Of a stretch of 64,000 nucleotides of DNA, positions 36,095 to 44,204 are shown one piece after another; within the stretch, counting starts at the first letter, position 1; each line of letters begins with the position of its first letter. The notes beneath the pieces are model-generated. The model did not search any database, was not told where the DNA came from, and was given only the letters and a program-made list of their open reading frames with translations. The stretch lies in NCBI RefSeq assembly GCF_030124145.1, contig NZ_JASKMS010000039.1, positions 1 through 64,000 on the forward strand. The letters are read 5' to 3'. The position numbers and the translations under genes were made by a program. The stretch is from Streptomyces sp. 378. Its GTDB lineage: Bacteria > Actinomycetota > Actinomycetes > Streptomycetales > Streptomycetaceae.

Positions 36095-36865
36095 TCAGCT
36101 GGTGCGGCCCTTGGCGTCGAACGCCTTCATGCGGTCGAGCACGGAGTCGGCCGTCGGCCGGTACATCTCGTCGACGATCCGGCCGTCCGCCAGGAAGATC
36201 ACCCGGTCCGCGTAGGCCGCGGCCACCGGGTCGTGCGTCACCATCACCACCGTCTGGCCCATCTCCCGCACGGAGTTGCGCAGGAAGCCCAGCACCTCGG
36301 CGCCGGAGCGCGAGTCGAGGTTTCCGGTGGGTTCGTCACCGAAGATGATCTCGGGCCGGGAGGCCAGCGCCCGGGCCACGGCGACGCGCTGCTGCTGACC
36401 GCCGGAGAGCTGGGAGGGCCGGTGGCCGAGCCGGTCCGCCAGACCGATCATCCGGATCACGGAGTCCAGCCACTCCTTGTCCGGCTTGCGCCCCGCGATG
36501 TCCATCGGAAGGGTGATGTTCTCCAGCGCCGTCAGCGTCGGCAGCAGGTTGAACGCCTGGAAGATGAAGCCGATCTTGTCCCGCCGCAGCTTGGTCAGCT
36601 GCTTGTCCTTCAGCGAGCCGAGTTCGGTCTCGCCGATGCGCACCGACCCGGAGGAGAAGGAGTCGAGACCGGCCACGCAGTGCATCAGGGTGGACTTGCC
36701 GGAGCCGGAGGGGCCCATGATCGCGGTGAACTCGGCCTGCCGGAAGTCGACGGAGACCCGGTCCAGGGCGACCACCTGGGTCTCGCCCTGTCCGTAGATC
36801 TTCGACAGCTCCGTGGCGCGTGCGGCCACGGTCGTTGCCCGGTCGGCGAGGGGTGCGGTGGTCAC
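36095..36865 (-). CDS. MacB/LolD-type ABC ATPase, partner of the permease
   Basis: 256 residues. Walker A GPSGSGKST, Q-loop IFQAFNLLPTL, LSGGQQQRVAVARALA, IIFGDEPTGNLDSRSGAEV and MVTHD are present. GTG at 36865 follows AGGAGAGCCATCCC. A longer reading to 37114 adds unconserved sequence. It is very similar to the ATPase at 8262-9050, including NITLPMDIAGRKPDKEWL. Together the two systems look like paralogues or a duplicated module. Confidence 0.93.
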   Translation of the reverse strand: MTTAPLADRATTVAARATELSKIYGQGETQVVALDRVSVDFRQAEFTAIMGPSGSGKSTLMHCVAGLDSFSSGSVRIGETELGSLKDKQLTKLRRDKIGFIFQAFNLLPTLTALENITLPMDIAGRKPDKEWLDSVIRMIGLADRLGHRPSQLSGGQQQRVAVARALASRPEIIFGDEPTGNLDSRSGAEVLGFLRNSVREMGQTVVMVTHDPVAAAYADRVIFLADGRIVDEMYRPTADSVLDRMKAFDAKGRTS

Positions 36866-37281
36866 GGGATGGCTCTCCTGTCGGACGGCTGTGCACGGGG
36901 AAGGTCGTGTTCCATCGTCCGGGTCCCGCGCCGCCGTGTAGTCACCCGTTGTTCCCGTTTCGGAGGCCGACTGCAGTCGGACCGCGCGGGGCAGTGTCAT
37001 ACCTGGGGATGACGAACACCCCTTCAGGGCCCCGGTGTCGGGAACCGATGGCTCCGGGTGTCGAGAACAGGTGGAGTGCCCTCGTTCGGGCGGTGAAATT
37101 CCGTCATTCCGCATACGCGGCCGGGCGCCGCGCGTAAGGCTATTGGCAAGTGCGGATGGCGTGTTCCGTGTGCTGATGCACCCTCAGGCGTCAATAAAAT
37201 AAGACAACATCGGTCCACGCTGCCGCTGTTCGGGGGACCCGTCCCGATAGTCTCGGACACTCGATGCGGAGCCCACGGCCT

Positions 37282-37368
37282 GCCCGGATGGTGGAATGCA
37301 GACACGGCGAGCTTAAACCTCGCTGCCCCTTCGCGGGCGTGCCGGTTCGAGTCCGGCTCCGGGCACCA
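37282..37368 (+). tRNA. bldA: tRNA-Leu(UAA), bldA, the sole UUA-decoding tRNA
   Basis: 87 nt with encoded CCA. The acceptor stem GCCCGGA/TCCGGGC, the anticodon stem GCGAG/CTCGC around loop CTTAAAC, the long class-II variable arm (TGCCCCTTCGCGGGCG), and the T-stem GCCGG/CCGGC with TTCGAGT all fit. The anticodon TAA is at 37314-37316. In Streptomyces this tRNA, bldA, gates aerial growth and antibiotic production because UUA codons are rare and concentrated in regulatory genes. The 416-bp gap before it (36866-37281) has no CDS. CCCGATAGTCT near 37243-37253 could be its promoter -10 region, but I did not identify a -35. Confidence 0.97.
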
Positions 37369-37500
37369 TCCGATCCCTGCGTGGTCCATTGAAGAGTTCA
37401 CGGCGCGCCCGTTGACAGCGGCCGCATGCCGTCGGAGACTCACAGGAAATCGGTGAAAAGAATTTCACCTGACGAACGCGGATGGGAAAGAGGTCGTCCG

Positions 37501-38727
37501 ATGCGCACCACCGTCGGCATCATCGGAGCGGGTCCCGCCGGCCTCCTCCTGGCTCGGCTGCTGCACAACGCCGGCATCGACGCGGTCGTCCTGGAGAGCC
37601 GCGACCGCTCCTATGTCGAGCGGCGGCAGCGGGCCGGGATCCTGGAGCAGGGCACGGCGGACGTGTTGCGCGCGGCCGGAGCCGGGGAGCGCTTGGATCG
37701 CGAGGGGCTGCGCCACGACGGCATCGAACTGCGCTTCGACGGCAGACGCCACCGCGTCGACTTCCCCGCCCTCACCGGCGGCCGGTCCGTGACCGTCTAC
37801 GCCCAGACCGAGGTCTGCAAGGACCTCATCGCCCTCCAGCTCCAGGAGGGCGGGCCCCTGCTCTTCGAGGCCGAAGCGCTGGCCGTGGAGGACGCCGACA
37901 CCGACACCCCGCGCATCCGCTTCCGGCACGAGGGCCGCGAGGACGTCCTGGAGTGCGCCTACGTCGTCGGCTGCGACGGCTTCTGGGGCGTGGCCCGCCA
38001 GGCGATCCCCGCCGCACTCACCCAAGTCTTCGAACGTACGTACCCCTTCGGCTGGCTCGGCATCCTCGCCGACGTGCCGCCCTCGCACGATGAGCTGGTC
38101 TACGCCCGCCACGACCGCGGCTTCGCCCTGCTGTCCATGCGCCCGCCCGTCACCCGCCACCACGCTTCGGGGGAAGCCGCTTCGCCCCCCATCGGATCCT
38201 TCGTCTCCCGCCTCTACCTCCAGGTGCCCGACGGCACCGACGCCGGTGCGTGGAGCGACGAGGAGATCTGGGACGAACTGGAACGCCGGCTCGAGACCAC
38301 TGACGACTGGCGCCTCGCGCGCGGCCCGATCACCCAGAAGTCGGTCACCCCCATGCGCTCCTACGTCCACGAACCCATGCGGCACGGCCGCCTCTTCCTC
38401 GCCGGTGACGCGGCGCACATCGTCCCGCCGACCGGGGCCAAGGGCCTCAACCTCGCCGTCGGCGACGTCGTGACCTTCGCGCGGGCCCTGACCCACCAAC
38501 AGCAGACCGGGTCCCCGGCCCTGCTCGACGCCTACTCCGCGACCTGCCTGCGCCGGGTCTGGCAGGCCGAGCGGTTCTCCTACGACATGACGACCCTCCT
38601 GCACCGCGCGCCCGGCGCGACCCCCTTCGAGGACCGGCTCCAGCTCGCCCGGCTGGAGCGGATCGCGACCTCCCGCGCCGCCGAGACGGACCTGGCCGAG
38701 GCGTACACGGGATTCCCCTTCGGGTGA
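37501..38727 (+). CDS. pobA: 4-hydroxybenzoate 3-monooxygenase PobA
   Basis: 408 residues of flavoprotein aromatic hydroxylase: GIIGAGPAGLLLARLLH (FAD), RAGILEQGT, GCDGFWGVAR, and LFLAGDAAHIVPPTGAKGLN (GD motif). It converts 4-hydroxybenzoate to protocatechuate with NADPH and O2, feeding the beta-ketoadipate pathway. ATG at 37501 follows AAAGAGG. No pca genes are seen in this window, so the pathway genes are elsewhere. Confidence 0.92.
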   Translation: MRTTVGIIGAGPAGLLLARLLHNAGIDAVVLESRDRSYVERRQRAGILEQGTADVLRAAGAGERLDREGLRHDGIELRFDGRRHRVDFPALTGGRSVTVYAQTEVCKDLIALQLQEGGPLLFEAEALAVEDADTDTPRIRFRHEGREDVLECAYVVGCDGFWGVARQAIPAALTQVFERTYPFGWLGILADVPPSHDELVYARHDRGFALLSMRPPVTRHHASGEAASPPIGSFVSRLYLQVPDGTDAGAWSDEEIWDELERRLETTDDWRLARGPITQKSVTPMRSYVHEPMRHGRLFLAGDAAHIVPPTGAKGLNLAVGDVVTFARALTHQQQTGSPALLDAYSATCLRRVWQAERFSYDMTTLLHRAPGATPFEDRLQLARLERIATSRAAETDLAEAYTGFPFG

Positions 38728-38884
38728 GCCGGGAGTGGCCCCCCGTGGTGAGGGGAATCACGAAGCCACGTAGCGTGTTGGGCAGCACGACGAGGGAAAG
38801 ATCCTCCCCAAGCAGTAGGGTCATTCCTTTGCCTACCTATTACTCTTGAGCCAAGGCCACGCCTGGTGGCCATGGAGGAGTGAA

Positions 38885-39793
38885 ATGAGGAGCAGAAACC
38901 CGGTCTTCTCGCGACGGGGGTTCAGCCGCGACAACGGCTACGCGGGCTTCAACACCGCGCCGCAGGCCGGGGGTCCCGCTGTCGCCACCCAGGGCAACCC
39001 GTACGCGCAGCCGACAGGCGACCAGTACGCGCAGAACCCGTACGCGCAGAACCCTTACGCCCAGCAGGACCTGCAGTACGGCGCGCCGCCGCAGGCCCCG
39101 GCCACCACCGGCCGGATGACCGTCGACGACGTCGTCCTGCGCACGGCGAGCACGCTCGGTGTGCTCATCCTCACCGCGGCGCTCTCCTGGGCCCTGCTGC
39201 CGATCGACGACGCCAACATCGGCCGTAGCTACGGCATCGGTATCGGCGCCGCGCTGATCGGCATGGTCCTGGCGTTCGTGCAGTCCTTCAAGCGCAAGGC
39301 CTCGCCCGCGCTGATCCTGACGTACGCCGCGTTCGAGGGTGTTTTCCTCGGCGTCGTGTCCAACATCGTCGACAACCGCATCGCCGACGGCGCGGCCATG
39401 CAGGCCGTGATCGGCACCATGGCGGTCTTCGCCGGTGTACTGGTCGCCTACAAGGCCGGCTGGATCCGCGTCAACCGCCGCTTCTACGGCTTCGTGATGG
39501 CGGCCGCGCTCGGCTTCATCCTGCTGATGGTCGTGAACCTGCTGTTCGCGGTGTTCGGCGGCGGTGACGGCCTCGGCTTCCGCAGCGGTCCCCTCGGCAT
39601 CGTCTTCGGTGTCATCGGCATCATCCTCGGTGCCTGCTTCCTCGCCCTGGACTTCAAGCAGGTCGAGGACGGCGTCGCCTACGGCGCCCCGCGCGAGGAG
39701 GCGTGGCTCGCGGCCTTCGGCCTCACGCTGACGCTCGTGTGGATCTACCTGGAGTTCCTGAGGCTCATCTCGATCCTCAACAGCAGCGACTAG
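38885..39793 (+). CDS. Bax-inhibitor-1-like (YccA family) membrane protein
   Basis: 302 residues. An N-terminal ~75-residue Gln/Pro/Tyr-rich region has a repeated N-P-Y-A-Q (three copies near residues 45-60). Seven hydrophobic helices follow, including the conserved GIVFGVIGIILGACFLALDF and the charged loop KQVEDGVAYGAPREE, of the Bax-inhibitor-1 family. Role in bacteria is not settled (membrane proteostasis or ion leak). ATG at 38885 follows GGAGGAGTGAA. A perfect hairpin terminator follows. Confidence 0.9.
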   Translation: MRSRNPVFSRRGFSRDNGYAGFNTAPQAGGPAVATQGNPYAQPTGDQYAQNPYAQNPYAQQDLQYGAPPQAPATTGRMTVDDVVLRTASTLGVLILTAALSWALLPIDDANIGRSYGIGIGAALIGMVLAFVQSFKRKASPALILTYAAFEGVFLGVVSNIVDNRIADGAAMQAVIGTMAVFAGVLVAYKAGWIRVNRRFYGFVMAAALGFILLMVVNLLFAVFGGGDGLGFRSGPLGIVFGVIGIILGACFLALDFKQVEDGVAYGAPREEAWLAAFGLTLTLVWIYLEFLRLISILNSSD

Positions 39794-39810
39794 TTCCGAC
39801 GGTCGTAGCG

Positions 39811-39842
39811 CGAAGGGCCCCGGCTCCGGCCGGGGCCCTTCG
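39811..39842 (+). terminator. Terminator after the Bax-inhibitor-like gene
   Basis: CGAAGGGCCCCGGC pairs with GCCGGGGCCCTTCG around a TCCG loop (14 bp), 18 bp past the stop. It may also act for the convergent small gene. Confidence 0.9.
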
Positions 39843-39863
39843 TCGTCTGCGGGACGGTGCGCG

Positions 39864-40094
39864 CTAGCGGAGTTTGCGCGCGGCCCTCCTCAGGTCGTAC
39901 TCGTGAATGATCGCCTTGGCGTGGCCGTACGCGAGGTTGTGTTCGTGCCGGAGCCAGCTGACCTTTTCCTCGAAGCGGAAGAGCGCCGGGCCGTCTTCGA
40001 CGGTGCGCAACCAGTCGGAGATCTCACGACCGGTGCAGTGCGGAATGCGGGCGAGCATGTTGCGGTGGGTCTCTTCGGAGAAGACTTGGGACAT
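39864..40094 (-). CDS. DUF4287-type small protein
   Basis: 76 residues: a short N-terminal helix, then EISDWLRTVEDGPA, WLRHEHNLAYGHAKAIIHEY and a basic end RRAARKLR. It resembles DUF4287, small helical proteins often linked to nucleic acid. Function unknown. ATG at 40094. It is convergent with the Bax-inhibitor-like gene and separated from it by the terminator. Confidence 0.7.
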   Translation of the reverse strand: MSQVFSEETHRNMLARIPHCTGREISDWLRTVEDGPALFRFEEKVSWLRHEHNLAYGHAKAIIHEYDLRRAARKLR

Positions 40095-40195
40095 CGGCGC
40101 CTCCGGACGCTGGGATGTAAGCCGGTCCTTCAGGTCACCGTGCCTGAGTGTTCGCCCGTTGGCAACAGTCCCGGTGCGACGCGTACGCTCGCGGC

Positions 40196-40507
40196 GTGGT
40201 TGATACGACGCCTTTGACCCGTGCGGTGGAGCACTTCGCCGATCGTTTGAGGGCCGCGCCCCAGAGCCGGCTGCAGCGTGGTGCTGCCGCGGAGGCTCTC
40301 GGGCTGGCCCGGGAGTTGGCCCGCAGGGCGCAGCGGCTGGAGGCTCCGGACGTGGAGCCCCGGGAGATGCCGGATGCGGGGATGTTTGCGGCAGCAGATC
40401 AGATCACCGTGGCCGGGAATGATTTGGCAGTGGTGCTTCCCGCCGACGCCGATGTCGACGACGCCGTGCGGGTGGTGGAGGAGGCGCAGAAGCGGGCGGG
40501 GGTCTGA
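40196..40507 (+). CDS. Small hypothetical protein
   Basis: 103 residues from the GTG at 40196. It is a predicted alpha-helical, Ala/Arg-rich protein (HFADRLRAAPQSRLQRGAAA, ARELARRAQRLE) with an acidic tail (VVLPADADVDDAVRVVEEAQK). No family recognised. Start codon choice is uncertain; the longer frame from 40148 is also open. Confidence 0.65.
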   Translation: MVDTTPLTRAVEHFADRLRAAPQSRLQRGAAAEALGLARELARRAQRLEAPDVEPREMPDAGMFAAADQITVAGNDLAVVLPADADVDDAVRVVEEAQKRAGV

Positions 40508-40615
40508 GCGTCGTACGCGGGTGCCGCCGGTCCGTGGGCGCCCGCGCCCGCGCGGCGGAGCCGCAGGTGGAGCCGCAGGTGGACACTGCCCCCGCGCCCC
40601 TGGCGGGGCGCTTCC

Positions 40616-41398
40616 CTACAGGGATGCGATGACCCGGTCGGCCAGGATGTAGACGTTCTCCTCGCCGCACTCGAACGTCAGCGTGTAGGCGCCGGAGACG
40701 CCGGAACCGCCCAGCAGGGTCGGCGTCACACCCGTGCGCAGGGCGGTGGCGAGGCGTTCGGCGGTCTCGCGGTGGCCCGGCGTCATGCACAGGGTCGTGC
40801 CGTCGGCGAAGACGTAGACGTCCAGGGTGCCCAGCGGGCCGGGACGGACGTCCGTCAGCTCGACGCGGGAGGAGGCCAGCCCTTCAAGGGTGGCGACGGT
40901 GCGCTCGTGGTCGTTCACGACCGGCGACTGCGTCGGTACGAAGTCCGGGTGGGAGGGGTGGCGTCGGCGGGCGGCGGCCAGCTCAGGGGACTCGCCGACC
41001 GGCTCCTCGGCATCCGCGCCGGGCTCGGACACCGGCTCCAGACCCGCGAAGTCGGCCTGACGGGGCAGGAACAGATCGGTCTCGGGCAGACCCAGCAGGG
41101 AGGGGGCGTCGGAGGCGTCACGGGCCTCCTGGGCGGCCCAGAACGCCCGTGCCTCGGCGAGCTCCCGCTCCCGCTCCTCGGCGAGCGCCGCCGCGACGGC
41201 GGCACGTATCTCATCGGTGTCGGCAGCGGTGCGGGCCGCGGGCAGCAGCGCACGGGTGGTGGCGGCGCGGTTCTCGGCCAGCGCGGTGTGCAGGGCCGCG
41301 ACCTGACGGCGCAGCTGCAGGACGGTGCGCAGGACGGCGACGCCCACGGCGCCCGTGGCGGCCGTGGTGACCAGCAATGCGATCGGCATGGCGCTCAC
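40616..41398 (-). CDS. Membrane-anchored hypothetical protein with C-terminal beta domain
   Basis: 260 residues. An N-terminal hydrophobic segment (MPIALLVTTAATGAVGVAVL) is probably a transmembrane anchor. A helical, Glu/Ala-rich coiled stretch (about 30-100) follows, and a C-terminal ~100-residue domain with ELTDVRPGPLGTLDVYVF and YTLTFECGEENVYILADR. No family recognised. GTG at 41398 has GGGAG 7 nt upstream. The gap 40508-40615 contains two copies of GGAGCCGCAGGT. Confidence 0.75.
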   Translation of the reverse strand: MSAMPIALLVTTAATGAVGVAVLRTVLQLRRQVAALHTALAENRAATTRALLPAARTAADTDEIRAAVAAALAEERERELAEARAFWAAQEARDASDAPSLLGLPETDLFLPRQADFAGLEPVSEPGADAEEPVGESPELAAARRRHPSHPDFVPTQSPVVNDHERTVATLEGLASSRVELTDVRPGPLGTLDVYVFADGTTLCMTPGHRETAERLATALRTGVTPTLLGGSGVSGAYTLTFECGEENVYILADRVIASL

Positions 41399-41595
41399 TG
41401 ACGTACTCCCGGTTCAAAGTCGACCCCCGACTTCCTACATCAGCTTGAAGGGCGGACTAACCACCTGTCAGTGCGTAACGTCACGAAACGGACAGAGCTT
41501 CGGTCTCGGGGGAGGGGGTGGGGCTGCTGTGACCTGGGCTTCTCTTCATGGAGAGGGAGATAGGTCACATCCTGAGGGAGATTGGATCACAAAAC

Positions 41596-41630
41596 GGCCC
41601 AGAACCCCGGGGTTTCCGGGGTTCTGGGCC
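41596..41630 (-). terminator. Terminator of the thiolase gene
   Basis: GGCCCAGAACCCCGG pairs with CCGGGGTTCTGGGCC (15 bp, 5-nt loop). Read on the minus strand it is followed by CGTTTTG, a T-rich tail, 42 bp after the thiolase stop. Confidence 0.92.
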
Positions 41631-41671
41631 AAGGCCTCACAGTGCGTGCTATGGCGGCTACCGTAAGGCGA

Positions 41672-42889
41672 TCAGCTGAGGCGCTCGATGACCATGGCCA
41701 TGCCCTGGCCGCCGCCGACGCACATCGTCTCCAGGCCGAACTGCTTGTCGTGGAACTGGAGGGAGTTGATGAGCGTGGTGGTGATGCGGGCGCCGGTCAT
41801 GCCGAAGGGGTGGCCGACGGCGATGGCACCGCCGTTGACGTTCAGCTTCTCCAGCGGGATGCCCAGGTCGCGGTAGGAGGGGATCACCTGGGCGGCGAAC
41901 GCCTCGTTGATCTCGGCCAGGTCGATGTCGTCGATGGTCAGCCCGGCCCGACGCAGGGCCTGCTGGCTGGCCTCCACCGGGCCGAGGCCCATGATCTCGG
42001 GCGAGAGGCCGGAGACGCCGGTGGACACGATCCGCGCGAGCGGGGTGAGGCCGAGCTCGCGGGCCTTGGTGTCGGACATGATCACGAGGGCGGCGGCACC
42101 GTCGTTGAGCGGGCAGCAGTTGCCGGCGGTGACCATGCCGTCGGGGCGGAAGACCGGCTTGAGGCCCTGCACGCCCTCCAGGGTGACGCCGGCGCGGGGG
42201 CCGTCGTCCCTGGCGACGACCGTGCCGTCGGGCAGGGTCACCGGGGTGATCTCGCGCTCCCAGAAGCCGTTCTTGATGGCCTCCTCGGCGAGGTTCTGCG
42301 AGCGGACGCCGAACTCGTCCATGTCCTGGCGGGTGACGCCCTTGGCGCGGGCCAGGTTCTCGGCGGTCTGGCCCATCGCGATGTACGGGTCGGGCAGCAG
42401 GCCGTCCTCGCGCGGGTCGTGCCAGGTCGAGCCCTCGGACTGGGCGGTGGCGACGGTCCGGGCCTCGGCGTCGGCGAAGAGCGGGTTGTGCGTGCCGGGC
42501 ATGTCCGAGCTGCCGTGGGCGTACCGGGAGACCATCTCCACGCCGGCCGAGATGAAGACGTCGCCCTCGCCGGCCTTGATGGCGTGCAGGGCCATGCGGG
42601 AGGTCTGCAGGGACGAGGAGCAGTACCGGGTGACGGTGCAGCCGGGCAGGTGGTCCATGCCCATCTGCACGGCCACGATCCGGCCGAGGTTGTGGCCCTG
42701 CTCGCCGCCGGGCAGGCCGCAGCCGAGCATCAGGTCGTCGATGTCCTTCGGGTCCAGCTCCGGGACCTTGGCCAGGGCGGCCTGGACGATCGTGGCGGCC
42801 AGGTCGTCCGGGCGGAGATCCTTGAGGGAGCCCTTGACGGCGCGGCCGATGGGGGAGCGGGCGGCTGAGACGATCACGGCTTCGGGCAT
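41672..42889 (-). CDS. Acetyl-CoA C-acetyltransferase (thiolase)
   Basis: 405 residues. The nucleophile Cys is in TRYCSSSLQTSRMA, and the catalytic His and Cys are in NVNGGAIAVGHPFGMTGAR and METMCVGGGQGMA-like sequence near the C-terminus (ETMCVGGGQG). It condenses two acetyl-CoA or cleaves acetoacetyl-CoA in fatty-acid or polyhydroxyalkanoate metabolism. ATG at 42889 is preferred over GTG at 42892 because GGAG is then 5 nt upstream. It stands as a single gene with its own terminator. Confidence 0.94.
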   Translation of the reverse strand: MPEAVIVSAARSPIGRAVKGSLKDLRPDDLAATIVQAALAKVPELDPKDIDDLMLGCGLPGGEQGHNLGRIVAVQMGMDHLPGCTVTRYCSSSLQTSRMALHAIKAGEGDVFISAGVEMVSRYAHGSSDMPGTHNPLFADAEARTVATAQSEGSTWHDPREDGLLPDPYIAMGQTAENLARAKGVTRQDMDEFGVRSQNLAEEAIKNGFWEREITPVTLPDGTVVARDDGPRAGVTLEGVQGLKPVFRPDGMVTAGNCCPLNDGAAALVIMSDTKARELGLTPLARIVSTGVSGLSPEIMGLGPVEASQQALRRAGLTIDDIDLAEINEAFAAQVIPSYRDLGIPLEKLNVNGGAIAVGHPFGMTGARITTTLINSLQFHDKQFGLETMCVGGGQGMAMVIERLS

Positions 42890-43019
42890 CACGGCTCCAT
42901 TGACGTACCGGGTGGTCTGGCTGGGCTGTGTGGGAAGTTACCCGTACGTATGGTCTGGGTCACGGGTGTCGCGGTGTGACTCTGACCGCAGTTTCCAAGC
43001 GCTTGCTTTTCCGGCCTCC

Positions 43020-44045
43020 TCAGTTCGACGGCGCCGCGGGGGCCGGCTCCTGCTCGGGTACCCGCCTGCGCCGCCGGCGCTTCAGCAGGGCCCACGGGCC
43101 GCGCGGCCCGCTCGGCATCGCCGCCGCGACCTCCGTGCCCGCCTCCGACGCGGCCTCCGCCGCCGCCCGCGCCACCGGCAGGAAGCCCTCGCGGCGGGAG
43201 GCGTCCGGGCGCTCCTCCTCGGCGGGCCACAGGCCCAGGCAGGCGCACACGGTCGGCAGCACCGCCATCGCCGCCGTCGCGTAGCCCTCGGCGGAGGGGT
43301 GGTAGCTGTCCGGGCCGAACAGCTCGCGCGGGTTCTGGGCGAACTCGGGCCCCAGGAGGTCACCCAGCGACACGGTGCGGCCACCCTGTTCGACGACTCC
43401 GATCGTCTGGGCGGCCGCCAACTGGCGTGAGGCCCGCCGGGCCAGCCAGCGCAAGGGCTGGCGGACCGGCTCGATCGTGCCGAGGTCGGGGCAGGTGCCG
43501 ACCACGACCTCCGCACCGGCCGTGCGCAGCCGGCGGACCGCCGAGGACAGGTGGCGGACCGAGCGGGTCGCGGGCATGCGGTGGGTGACGTCGTTCGCGC
43601 CGACCATGATCACGCAGATGTCGGGCACCGGGTCGGGATCGGCCAGCACCAGCGCCACCTGGCGGTCCAGGTCGTCCGAGCAGGCACCGGGGGTGGCCAC
43701 CGTGCGCAGTATCACCGGGCGCTCCGCCAGCGCGGCGAGCCCCGACGCCAGCAGCGCCCCGGGGGTCTGCCCGCCCCGGTGCACGCCCTGGCCCGCGGCC
43801 GTGGAGTCACCCAGCATCGTCAGCCTCAGCGGTACCTCGGCCGGGACGGCGTACGTACGGCCGTACAGCCCGTCCGCGTGCGGCACGTGCGGTGACGTGC
43901 CGTTGCCCACCCGTCGCCGCGCCAGCTGCATCTCGGCCAGCACGAGACCCACGGTGGCCGCACCGGCCAGCCCGATCCCGCCGCCGCCGTACGCCGCGCC
44001 GGCCGCGATCCGCCGGGCCACCCTCGCCCTCGACATGCTCGTCAT
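43020..44045 (-). CDS. SGNH/GDSL-family hydrolase, membrane-anchored or secreted
   Basis: 341 residues. The N-terminal hydrophobic segment (IAAGAAYGGGGIGLAGAATV) may be a signal or anchor. SGNH block I is TMLGDSTAAGQG (Ser), block III is MVGANDVTH (Asn), and block V is DSYHPSAEGY (Asp/His). A basic tail ends with a run of Arg. It likely hydrolyses ester bonds of lipids or cell-envelope acyl groups. ATG at 44045; GAGGAGGTGG upstream is somewhat distant. Confidence 0.85.
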   Translation of the reverse strand: MTSMSRARVARRIAAGAAYGGGGIGLAGAATVGLVLAEMQLARRRVGNGTSPHVPHADGLYGRTYAVPAEVPLRLTMLGDSTAAGQGVHRGGQTPGALLASGLAALAERPVILRTVATPGACSDDLDRQVALVLADPDPVPDICVIMVGANDVTHRMPATRSVRHLSSAVRRLRTAGAEVVVGTCPDLGTIEPVRQPLRWLARRASRQLAAAQTIGVVEQGGRTVSLGDLLGPEFAQNPRELFGPDSYHPSAEGYATAAMAVLPTVCACLGLWPAEEERPDASRREGFLPVARAAAEAASEAGTEVAAAMPSGPRGPWALLKRRRRRRVPEQEPAPAAPSN

Positions 44046-44204
44046 GTGTTGCCGCCACCTCCTCGAACCCGTACACCCAGTGCTTGCCCCGTACAGACCG
44101 TCGCCCAATCTCGACGGCCGGTGATCGACCGTCACGGACCACGGGCAGGCCATAGGCTGACGGCACCACTACAACCACTTCTTTCGCGGCATCCGGAGAC
44201 AACG

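Noticed and set aside
40508..40615. GGAGCCGCAGGT tandem pair as a regulatory element
   Set aside because: Only two copies in a short convergent gap, most simply chance or slippage.
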